Positions 1 through 5,971 of a stretch of 5,971 bases of DNA are shown one piece after another; position 1 is the stretch's first letter, and the number at the start of each line of letters is the position of its first letter. Both the position numbers and the translations under genes were made by a program. The DNA comes from Bacteroidales bacterium (GTDB taxonomy: Bacteria > Bacteroidota > Bacteroidia > Bacteroidales > PUMT01): assembly GCA_007119075.1 (NCBI GenBank), contig SKQJ01000355.1, forward strand, positions 1 through 5,971, written 5' to 3'. A model generated the notes under the pieces. The model was given only the letters and a program-made list of their open reading frames with translations. It made no database searches and was not told the DNA's origin.

Positions 1-54
1 ATTTGTATTATTCGCCCAAAATAGTTATTTATGTCGTCTTAATTACAAGTAATA

Positions 55-1968
55 GTGAAAACTTTATCACATGTGGCAATAACCGGTGATTTTTCTGTCA
101 TAAAAAGAGCATGGATCCTGGTTCTTTTTGCGGCAGTCCAGCTTATCATTACACCTGCTTCAGCCCAAAGAATTTATGTTGACGGTAATATTTTCAAGGT
201 AGACGGCAGGCAGATATGGATAAACGGGACCAACACTCCCTGGAACAGGTGGAATGAATTCGGTGGGAATTTTGATGAAAGCTTCTGGCGGGAAGAATTC
301 GCAAGACTTGTTATATATGGGGTCAATTCCACCAGGGTATGGCTATCCTGTGATGCAGACGGGCATGTCCGGATAACGGAAAACGGTTACGTCACCGGAC
401 CGACTGAAAAATTCTGGAACGATGTTGACAAATTGATGGAAATAGCTGAAGAATACCAGATATATATCATTTCCGCAGCTATCTCCTTTGATCATGTCCG
501 TCAGGGAAGAGACGTGGCAGCATGGAAAAAAATGTATGGGGATCCGGAAAATCGTCAGTCATTTGTGGATAATTATATCATTGAGCTGGTAACCCGCTAC
601 GGTGACAATCCCTGGTTCTTCGCCGTAGATGTTTCAAATGAAATTGAATGGGTCTGGGAAAACCACGATGTTGACCGGGAAGATGCCATTGACCTGATCG
701 CGAGGGTTGCCAACGGGGTGCATGAAAACAGCGACATCCTGGTGACCCAGGGAATGGGGGCCGGACCAAAGTACTGTTCAACAGGACCAGATGGATTCGA
801 GGAAGGAAACGTTGTTAGTGATGAATCCCTGGGTTCAAAACAACCCGGGGCATACCTGGATTTTTACAAGCTGCACTACTATGAGTGGCAGAACCGGTGG
901 TTTTCGAATCCGTTCGACAGGTCTCCCGAAGACTGGGGAATAGATGATAAGCCATGTGTAATAGGTGAATGCAGGGCCAATGGCACAAATGCCGGTTATA
1001 CCTATCCGGAAGCTGTCACAAGGGCATTTGGCCTGGGATGGCAGGGAATTATGCCGTGGACTTCAAACCCCATTGGCCACCTTGGAACGATATATGACCA
1101 TGGGCCGGGAAGCCTTGCCTTTACCCGTGCCCACCCTGACCTGGTTTATCCTGTTTCAGGCCCCCAAACCATAGAGGTTACCGGGGTAGGGATATTGCCC
1201 TCAGAAGAAACCATGGAGGTGAATACCAGTCTGCAATTAAAGGCTATCCCGGACCCTGAGAATGCATCCAACCAATATCTTTCCTGGAACAGCAATGATG
1301 AAACCATTGCCACTGTAGATGCCGGCGGACTCGTAACGGCCATTGGTCCGGGAAATTTTATTATTGAAGTTGTCACGCATGATGGCGGCTTTACCGACCA
1401 AAGGGAACTGATTGCCGAAGATCCCCTGGTTGCGGTCACCGGTATAACTGTATCGCCTGATTCCGGCACTGTTGAAATAGCCGAAACAATAAAAATAGAT
1501 GCGACGATAACTCCCTCAAATGCATCAAACCAATCTATAACCTGGTTATCGGCCGACACAGGTATTGCGGCTATAAGCACCGATGGTCTTGTAACCGGTG
1601 TGGCAGAGGGCTCGGTTATCATTACAGCCACAACAGAGGATGGCGGTTTCCAGGCAAGTGCCGAAATTACCGTAACTGATATTTCAACAGGAATTTCCGG
1701 GTCACTGTCCGTCGAAGTCCCGGACCAGAACATCACCATTGCCCCAAATCCTGCCGGTTCCTTCACAATCATTAATGTTCCATCCGGGATAAAAAGTGCG
1801 CGGCTGTCAATAATCGATATAAACGGCATTTTACTGAGGGAGAAGATCCTTGATGAAGGAGACAACTTACTTTACCTTGATGAGTTTAAAAGAGGTATAT
1901 ACATTATGAGAATAACAAACCAGACCGATGACGTTGCCATCAGGCTTGTGGTAACGCATTCCCTGTAA
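55..1968 (+). CDS. Secreted GH5-like (clan GH-A) glycoside hydrolase with two Big_2 domains and T9SS sorting domain
   Basis: Probable endo-acting beta-1,4-glycanase (mannanase or glucanase), exported and handled by the type IX secretion system. Residues 1-38 form a signal peptide: KR at 17-18, a hydrophobic run, then PASA before Q38. Residues about 39-366 fit a TIM-barrel GH5 enzyme. The expected landmarks are visible: R94 (NSTRVW), H147, the acid/base pair N195-E196 (VSNEIEW), H274 and Y276 (LHYYEW), the nucleophile E305 (VIGEC) and W335 (IMPWTSN). Two Ig-like Big_2 domains follow (about 372-455 and 458-541), then a sorting domain (about 549-637). The start is GTG at 55. An in-frame stop at 40-42 excludes anything further upstream, and the only other plausible start is GTG at 73, which would still leave a signal peptide. 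No Shine-Dalgarno is visible. It probably heads an operon with the GH9 genes. Fold and catalytic residues are well supported; substrate and GH5 subfamily are not resolved. Confidence 0.93.
   Translation: MKTLSHVAITGDFSVIKRAWILVLFAAVQLIITPASAQRIYVDGNIFKVDGRQIWINGTNTPWNRWNEFGGNFDESFWREEFARLVIYGVNSTRVWLSCDADGHVRITENGYVTGPTEKFWNDVDKLMEIAEEYQIYIISAAISFDHVRQGRDVAAWKKMYGDPENRQSFVDNYIIELVTRYGDNPWFFAVDVSNEIEWVWENHDVDREDAIDLIARVANGVHENSDILVTQGMGAGPKYCSTGPDGFEEGNVVSDESLGSKQPGAYLDFYKLHYYEWQNRWFSNPFDRSPEDWGIDDKPCVIGECRANGTNAGYTYPEAVTRAFGLGWQGIMPWTSNPIGHLGTIYDHGPGSLAFTRAHPDLVYPVSGPQTIEVTGVGILPSEETMEVNTSLQLKAIPDPENASNQYLSWNSNDETIATVDAGGLVTAIGPGNFIIEVVTHDGGFTDQRELIAEDPLVAVTGITVSPDSGTVEIAETIKIDATITPSNASNQSITWLSADTGIAAISTDGLVTGVAEGSVIITATTEDGGFQASAEITVTDISTGISGSLSVEVPDQNITIAPNPAGSFTIINVPSGIKSARLSIIDINGILLREKILDEGDNLLYLDEFKRGIYIMRITNQTDDVAIRLVVTHSL
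1168..1677 (+). repeat. Tandem pair of bacterial Ig-like (Big_2) domains inside the GH5-like protein
   Basis: Two successive segments of about 84 residues (372-455 and 458-541) share one pattern: VTGxxxxP near the start, NASNQ followed by a Trp strand (LSWNS, ITWLS), then IATVDAGGLVTA or IAAISTDGLVTG, and a final DGGF. This is the Big_2 (Ig-like group 2) layout. The repeats are clear in protein but have diverged in DNA, so the duplication is not recent. Such domains usually act as spacers or carbohydrate/surface-contact modules between a catalytic domain and a surface anchor, which fits their place here between the barrel and the sorting domain. Confidence 0.9.
1699..1965 (+). other. T9SS type A C-terminal sorting domain (part of the GH5-like CDS)
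   Basis: Residues about 549-637 show the usual features of this domain: IAPNPAGSF at 562-570, a strand LSIIDINGILL near 584-594, and GIYIMRI at 614-620, with a last beta strand (IRLVVTHSL) running to the C-terminus. In Bacteroidota these domains direct the protein through the outer membrane, where they are normally cleaved and the enzyme is released or attached to surface lipopolysaccharide. This is the strongest taxonomic marker in the window. Confidence 0.9.
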
Positions 1969-1998
1969 ATTACAATTCACCCTCAACCATAAGTCCCA
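1969..1998 (+). other. Short intergenic gap, genes 1-2, no terminator or Shine-Dalgarno
   Basis: This 30-base AT-rich gap lies between the stop of the GH5-like gene and the ATG of the first GH9 gene. It has no inverted repeat followed by a T run and no purine-rich ribosome-binding site. It contains ATAAGTCCCAATG, with the last three bases being the start codon; a similar ATAAG...TCCCAA arrangement occurs before the second GH9 gene. The short gap supports co-transcription. Confidence 0.6.
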
Positions 1999-4236
1999 AT
2001 GTACATTAAACCAATAGGAAAGGCGCTGGTAGTTATAGCTTCAATCTTTTTCCCCTTAATAACCATCGGTCAGTCCGGATCACCTTTTATTATTGTTGAT
2101 CAGTTCGGGTATCTTCCCAATGCCCCGAAAGTTGCGGTAATCAGGGACCCCCAGGTTGGCTTTGATGCTGATTATTCTTTCACCCCGGGCAGAGTCTACG
2201 CCCTTGTTGATGCTGCTACCGGTGAAAAGGTATTCAAGGGGGCCCCCGTATCGTGGATGAACGGCATGACCGATCCTTCCTCCGGCGACAGGGTCTGGCA
2301 TTTTGATTTTTCCGAATTTTCGAGGACAGGAACCTGGTTCGTGCTGGATGTGGAGAATGATGTCCGTTCATTCCGGTTCAGTATCTCTCCCTCGGTTTAT
2401 AATGAGGTGCTCAGGCAGGCGATGCGTACCAACTTCTACCAGAGGTCCGGTTTTCCAAAAGAGGAGCCTTATGCAGAGTCAGCATGGGCCGATGGTGCCA
2501 GCCATCTCGGCCCCGGCCAGGATAAAAATGCCCGTCTTTTCAGCGACAGGGATAACCCTGCCACCGAAAGGGATGTGAGCGGCGGATGGTACGATGCGGG
2601 CGATTACAACAAGTACACCAACTGGAATGCCAACTATGTTATCCTGATGATGCTGGCTTATATAGAACGGCCTGAGGCGTGGACCGATGATTACAATATA
2701 CCCGAATCGGGTAATGGCATTCCCGATATCCTGGATGAGGCTAAGTGGGGACTCGAACATTTGCTGCGCATGCAGGGAAAGGACGGAGGGGTTCTGAGCG
2801 TGGTGGGGGCCAGCCATGCCAGTCCGCCGTCGGCGGCAACGGGACCAACCCTTTACGGTCCGCCAAACACATCGGGAACCCTGAATACGGCAGCTGCCTT
2901 TGCCCTGGCTTCTGTAGTTTACCGTTCCACCGGAATGAATGATTTTGCCGGCATTCTTGCGGAAAGGGCCGGGATGGCCTGGGCCTGGGCTGAAATTTAT
3001 CCCGATTCACTGTTCAGGAATAATGATCATAATTATGGATCAAGGGGACTTGCTGCCGGGCAGCAGGAGACGAGTGATTACGGCCGATTGGTTGCAAAGC
3101 TGCGCGCAGCCTGCTTTCTTTTTGGGCTTACAGGCAATGAAAAGTATCACAGGTTTTTTTATGAAAACTATAACCGGACCAACCTTTTAGCTAGAGATAC
3201 AGCCGATCCTTTTTCGGGCGATCACCAGGATTTCCTTTTATACTATACCACCCTGGAAGGATCAATTCCCTCAGTGGCAGACGTGATCCGCCAGGCATAC
3301 ATCAATGCCATGCTCAATGGCAGCGAAAACTGGCCGGCCGTTACGGGGAAAAAAGATCCTTACCTGGCCCATATAAACCGTTACTCCTGGGGCAGCAACA
3401 GCACAAAATCGGTACAGGGCAATATGTATATCAACCTGCACCAGTATAACCTGGGCGTACTGGATTCTGCTTTGCTGGCCGGTGCAGCCTCCGGATACAT
3501 CAATTATATTCATGGGGTTAACCCGCTTAACTTCAATTATCTTTCAAATATGTTCCGTTTCGGGGCCGATCACGGGGTGAGAGAGTTCTATCATGCCTGG
3601 TTCACTGATGGTAGTCCGCTATGGGACCGGGTGGGGGTCTCCACCTATGGCCCTGCACCCGGATTCCTGACCGGCGGAGCCAATCCACGGTATGACTGGG
3701 ATAACTGTTGTCCCGACGGATGCAGGACGGAAGCAAACAACCAGCTCTGCTTTTCCGAATCAATTTCACCTCCCAGGGACCAGCCGGACAAGAAATCCCA
3801 CAAGGATTTCAATACATCATGGCCGCTTAACTCATGGGAGATCAGCGAAAATCAACTGAAATACCAGCTTAACTATATACGCCTGCTTTCAAAATTTGTA
3901 AACCCGGAGTATGACTGTAACGGCGACCTTCACGGCAATGCCTTCTATGATGCATGCGGCATATGCGCAGGCGGCAATACCGGAAGGATTCCTCAGGATA
4001 TTCCCGGAAACTGTGAAATATGGGTCTTGACCCTGGCTGCTGATAACGGTTCGGTATCGGGCGGGCAATCAGGAGAAATTTATTCTAACGGGGAAATGGT
4101 AATGCTTGCTGCAATACCCGGCAGCGGGTACCGGTTCGACGGCTGGAGCGGCGATGCAGGCGGATATGACAATCCACTTGCCGTAGCAATGAACAGTGAC
4201 AGGAAGATCATCGCCAGATTTGTCAAAATTAATTAA
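1999..4236 (+). CDS. Secreted GH9 endoglucanase with N-terminal Ig-like domain and C-terminal InlB-type beta domain
   Basis: Probable endo-beta-1,4-glucanase of inverting family GH9, acting outside the cytoplasm. A signal peptide (about 1-24, ending LITIG before Q25) is followed by a CelD_N-type Ig-like domain (about 28-130, beginning IIVDQFGYLP). The GH9 (alpha/alpha)6 barrel spans about 134-636. Its DAGD motif lies in GGWYDAGDYNKY with D199 and D202 (D202 the expected general base). GFLTGGANP lies at 555-563, and the expected general acid is E617 in NSWEISENQ. Between these lies a cysteine-rich insertion (C570, C571, C575, C584). The tail holds a short Cys motif (639-662) and an InlB B-repeat-like domain (about 674-742), then the protein stops at VKIN with no T9SS sorting domain. 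The start ATG gives a normal signal peptide without a Shine-Dalgarno. It is the close paralogue of the next gene. Family is secure; exact substrate (cellulose, mixed-linkage glucan or xyloglucan) is inferred. Confidence 0.96.
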   Translation: MYIKPIGKALVVIASIFFPLITIGQSGSPFIIVDQFGYLPNAPKVAVIRDPQVGFDADYSFTPGRVYALVDAATGEKVFKGAPVSWMNGMTDPSSGDRVWHFDFSEFSRTGTWFVLDVENDVRSFRFSISPSVYNEVLRQAMRTNFYQRSGFPKEEPYAESAWADGASHLGPGQDKNARLFSDRDNPATERDVSGGWYDAGDYNKYTNWNANYVILMMLAYIERPEAWTDDYNIPESGNGIPDILDEAKWGLEHLLRMQGKDGGVLSVVGASHASPPSAATGPTLYGPPNTSGTLNTAAAFALASVVYRSTGMNDFAGILAERAGMAWAWAEIYPDSLFRNNDHNYGSRGLAAGQQETSDYGRLVAKLRAACFLFGLTGNEKYHRFFYENYNRTNLLARDTADPFSGDHQDFLLYYTTLEGSIPSVADVIRQAYINAMLNGSENWPAVTGKKDPYLAHINRYSWGSNSTKSVQGNMYINLHQYNLGVLDSALLAGAASGYINYIHGVNPLNFNYLSNMFRFGADHGVREFYHAWFTDGSPLWDRVGVSTYGPAPGFLTGGANPRYDWDNCCPDGCRTEANNQLCFSESISPPRDQPDKKSHKDFNTSWPLNSWEISENQLKYQLNYIRLLSKFVNPEYDCNGDLHGNAFYDACGICAGGNTGRIPQDIPGNCEIWVLTLAADNGSVSGGQSGEIYSNGEMVMLAAIPGSGYRFDGWSGDAGGYDNPLAVAMNSDRKIIARFVKIN
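2071..3678 (+). repeat. Tandem gene duplication, copy 1 (matches 4365-5971)
   Basis: From Q25 to G560 of the first GH9 protein, the sequence lines up almost without gaps with Q27 to G562 of the second. Long stretches are identical in protein, for example GWYDAGDYNKYT with only its last residue changed, and NPLNFNYLSNMFR. DNA similarity is clearly lower than protein similarity, with many third-position changes, so the duplication is old and the copies are under selection for function. The match may continue beyond 3678, but the second copy is cut by the window. Confidence 0.93.
3913..3984 (+). other. Cysteine motif linker (DCNGD...GNTG) after the GH9 domain
   Basis: Residues 639-662 start DCNGD, contain GNAFYDACGICAGG and end NTG, with cysteines at 640, 653 and 656 and a fourth at 672 just before the last domain. 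From memory, similar DCxGxxxGxAxxDxCGxCxGGxTG segments occur as linkers in large secreted enzymes of cellulose-degrading Bacteroidota. Their role is not established; the Asp/Asn-Gly-rich pattern would allow a small disulphide-stabilised or calcium-binding unit. Confidence 0.65.
4018..4224 (+). other. InlB B-repeat-like C-terminal domain of the first GH9 enzyme
   Basis: Residues about 674-742 follow the pattern of divergent InlB B-repeat domains: LTLAADNGSVSG, then a strand with YSNGEMVMLAAIPGSGYRF, DGWSGDAGG, and a final strand IIARF. The GYRFDGWSGD core is the most telling part. These beta-grasp-like modules occur singly or in rows at the C-termini of surface proteins, often just before an anchor or sorting domain. 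Here the protein ends three residues after it. Confidence 0.8.
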
Positions 4237-4286
4237 TGCTCAATTTAATAAACCAGTCAGAATAAGCATGGTCCCAAAAAAAACAC
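4237..4286 (+). other. Intergenic gap, genes 2-3, no terminator or Shine-Dalgarno
   Basis: This 50-base AT-rich gap lies between the two GH9 genes. It has no hairpin with a T run, no Shine-Dalgarno, and an A8 run at 4276-4283 just before the ATG. An ATG at 4268 is in another frame and would start a short overlapping reading frame with no sign of being a gene. ATAAG at 4262-4266 followed by TCCCAA at 4272-4277 resembles the sequence before the first GH9 gene. An AT-rich leader instead of a Shine-Dalgarno is normal in Bacteroidota. Confidence 0.55.
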
Positions 4287-5971
4287 ATGAAAAAATTAAA
4301 TCACATTTTCAGAAAGATCATAATTGCTCTTGTCTGCATCGCGGGATTTATAAATCTGAACGGTCAGTCCGATTCGCCTTTTATAATTGTCGATCAGTTC
4401 GGATACCTTCCCGGTGCACCTAAAATTGCTGTTATCAAAGACCCTCAGATTGGATTTGATTCCGGTAATTCGTTTACGCCGGGAAGCCTTTATGCCGTGG
4501 TCAATTCCGCATCGGGCGATACGGTTTTTGCCGGTTCTCCCGTATCATGGAAGAATGGAATGACCGATCCTTCATCGGGCGACAAAGTGTGGCATTTTGA
4601 TTTTTCTGAAGTATCGGCAAACGGAACCTATTATGTGGTCGATGTAGAGCAAAAAATCAGCTCCTATCCGTTCAGGATCTCCCCTTCGGTATATAACGAG
4701 GTGCTCCGGCAGGCTGTGCGTACCTTCTTTTACCAGCGGTCGGGCTTTGCCAAGGAGGAGCCATATGCAGAGCCCGGCTGGGCTGACGGGGCGAGCCATA
4801 TCGGTCCCGGCCAGGACAAGAATGCCCGCCTGTTCAATGCCACCAACAATCCTGATACCGAAAGGGATGTCAGCGGGGGCTGGTATGATGCCGGCGATTA
4901 CAATAAGTATACAAGATGGAATGCCGGTTATATCGTACTGATGATGCAGGCCTATATTGAGCGACCGGAGGTATGGACAGATGATTTCAATATCCCCGAA
5001 TCGGGCAACGGAATACCCGATCTTCTGGATGAGGCAAAATGGGGTCTTGACCACCTTCTGCGGATGCAGAATGAGGATGGGGGCGTGTTGAGCGTGGTAG
5101 GGGCAGCCCATGGCAGTCCGCCATCCGCCGCCACCGGCCCCAGCCGTTACGGTCCGCCAAGCACATCGGCCACACTGGGGGGTTCGGCGGCTTTTGCAAT
5201 TTCATCGGGAGTCTATCGCTCAATCGGCATGACGGAGTTTGCAGATATCCTGGAAGAAAAAGCAATCGCAGCGTGGGACTGGGCGGATGAAAATCCGAAC
5301 GTGTTATTTCGCAATAACGATGCTGCCTATGGTTCATCGGGGCTGGCGGCAGGACAACAGGAGACCGACGATTACGGGAGGCTGATGGAAAAGCTCCAGG
5401 CCGCCTGTTTTCTGTTTGAGCTTACCGGCGACGATAAATACAGGGAGTTTTTCGATGCCAGCTACAATCAGGTTAACATGTTCGCCTGGAGCTTTGCCTT
5501 TCCTTTCCAGTCACGGAACCAGGATTTTCTTATCCATTATACAACAATTGAGGGGGCAACACCCCAGGTGGTCAGCCATATAAGGCAGGTCTACGGCAAT
5601 GCAATGATGACCGGAAGCGAGAACTGGCCTGCGATTACGGGAAAGAAAGACCCTTATATGGCCCACATAAAGGATTATACCTGGGGCAGCAACGGAGTAA
5701 AATGCAGGCAGGGAGGGATGTTTTACAGCCTCTTGGATTATGGTTTTGATTTGCTTGACTCGGCTGAAATAGCTGATGCAGCAATTGGTTATATCAATAA
5801 TATTCACGGTTTAAACCCACTGAATTTTAATTATTTGTCCAATATGTTCCGTTTGGGTGCAAACAACGGTGTCAGGGAATTCTTTCATTCCTGGTTCCGG
5901 CAAGGGAGCAGTACATGGGACAGGGTGGGGGTTTCCGAGCACGGGCCGGCACCAGGGTTCCTGACAGGAGG
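4287..5971 (+). CDS. Second secreted GH9 endoglucanase, tandem paralogue, 3' end outside the window
   Basis: Partial GH9 enzyme, probable endo-beta-1,4-glucanase; 561 complete codons are visible and the frame stays open to the window edge. The start ATG at 4287 gives MKKLNHIFRK, then a hydrophobic signal-peptide core ending LNG before Q27. A CelD_N-type Ig-like domain covers about 30-132 (FIIVDQFGYLP near its start). The GH9 barrel follows, with D201 and D204 in GGWYDAGDYNKY, NPLNFNYLSNMF at 510-521 and GPAPGFLTGG at the edge. The catalytic acid region, expected about 55 residues further on, is not in the window, so activity cannot be fully judged. It aligns with the upstream GH9 protein at a constant offset of two residues, at roughly 70% identity by eye. 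The signal peptides are unrelated in sequence. C17 in the signal core is not in a convincing lipobox (ALVC). No frameshift or internal stop is seen. Substrate is inferred from the family. Confidence 0.94.
   Translation, partial: MKKLNHIFRKIIIALVCIAGFINLNGQSDSPFIIVDQFGYLPGAPKIAVIKDPQIGFDSGNSFTPGSLYAVVNSASGDTVFAGSPVSWKNGMTDPSSGDKVWHFDFSEVSANGTYYVVDVEQKISSYPFRISPSVYNEVLRQAVRTFFYQRSGFAKEEPYAEPGWADGASHIGPGQDKNARLFNATNNPDTERDVSGGWYDAGDYNKYTRWNAGYIVLMMQAYIERPEVWTDDFNIPESGNGIPDLLDEAKWGLDHLLRMQNEDGGVLSVVGAAHGSPPSAATGPSRYGPPSTSATLGGSAAFAISSGVYRSIGMTEFADILEEKAIAAWDWADENPNVLFRNNDAAYGSSGLAAGQQETDDYGRLMEKLQAACFLFELTGDDKYREFFDASYNQVNMFAWSFAFPFQSRNQDFLIHYTTIEGATPQVVSHIRQVYGNAMMTGSENWPAITGKKDPYMAHIKDYTWGSNGVKCRQGGMFYSLLDYGFDLLDSAEIADAAIGYINNIHGLNPLNFNYLSNMFRLGANNGVREFFHSWFRQGSSTWDRVGVSEHGPAPGFLTG
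4365..5971 (+). repeat. Tandem gene duplication, copy 2 (matches 2071-3678)
   Basis: Second copy of the GH9 duplication. Similarity starts at the mature N-terminus (QSDSPFIIVDQFGYLP against QSGSPFIIVDQFGYLP) and continues to the window end. The signal peptide coding region before it does not align, apart from the common TCCCAA-containing stretch upstream of the start. Confidence 0.93.

Noticed and set aside
2..33. A possible Bacteroidota promoter before the first gene (TTTG near 2-5 and a TA-rich stretch near 22-33).
   Set aside because: The downstream part (TAGTTATTTATG) does not match TAnnTTTG well, and only 54 bases of upstream sequence are visible. It is too weak to annotate.
1146..1865. 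A 239-codon open frame on the - strand opposite the Big_2 and sorting-domain region.
   Set aside because: The opposite strand is a convincing protein with recognisable domains, while the antisense translation shows no family pattern and is an effect of the codon bias of the + strand gene.
4237..4286. A frameshifted T9SS sorting domain after the first GH9 gene.
   Set aside because: Only 50 bases separate the stop from the next start, too few for the 70-90 residues of such a domain, and no frame there gives the usual PNP or GxY motifs.
4287..4364. Lipoprotein signal in the second GH9 protein because of C17.
   Set aside because: The residues before the cysteine are ALV, with no Gly, Ala or Ser at -1, and the hydrophobic core continues past the cysteine to LNG before Q27, as in an ordinary signal peptide.
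4196..4423. A 75-codon + strand open frame bridging the two GH9 genes, including an ATG at 4268.
   Set aside because: It overlaps the end of the first GH9 gene and the signal peptide of the second in a different frame, and its translation looks random. The ATG at 4287 gives a clear signal peptide and a full GH9 alignment.
4572..5111. A 179-codon open frame on the - strand in the second GH9 gene, with a similar antisense frame at 2479-2817 in the first.
   Set aside because: The two antisense frames resemble one another only because the GH9 genes beneath them are paralogous. The antisense translations show no recognisable family.

Overview
The window reads as a piece of a polysaccharide-degradation locus from a member of the Bacteroidota. 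The main evidence is the C-terminus of the first protein, which looks like a type A sorting domain of the type IX secretion system (T9SS), a system known only from this phylum and its close relatives. None of the three start codons has a Shine-Dalgarno sequence, which is also typical of Bacteroidota. Genus cannot be told from the sequence. The domain types resemble those of free-living or anaerobic cellulose and hemicellulose degraders.

Layout: all three genes lie on the + strand and fill almost the whole window. (1) 55-1968 encodes a secreted clan GH-A (GH5-like) glycoside hydrolase with two bacterial Ig-like (Big_2) domains and a T9SS sorting domain. (2) 1999-4236 encodes a secreted family 9 glycoside hydrolase (GH9, endoglucanase type) with an N-terminal Ig-like domain, a short cysteine motif and an InlB-type beta domain at the C-terminus, and no recognisable sorting domain. 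(3) 4287 to the window end encodes a second GH9 enzyme, a close tandem paralogue of gene 2, cut off by the window edge before its catalytic acid. The gaps are 30 and 50 bases with no visible terminator, so the three are probably one transcription unit.

Working together: the GH5-like enzyme and the two GH9 enzymes would attack beta-1,4-linked plant polysaccharides (cellulose, mixed-linkage glucan, possibly mannan) outside the cytoplasm. The two GH9 copies are nearly collinear (offset of two residues) and keep the same N-terminal catalytic aspartates, but they differ sharply in a few short stretches that may line the substrate cleft. This suggests duplication followed by specialisation.

I saw no RNA genes, mobile elements, CRISPR arrays or regulators. 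The window looks like an ordinary carbohydrate-active gene cluster. The points worth a second look are the tandem duplication, the unlike C-termini, a cysteine-rich insertion in the GH9 domain, and a possible short shared motif ahead of genes 2 and 3.
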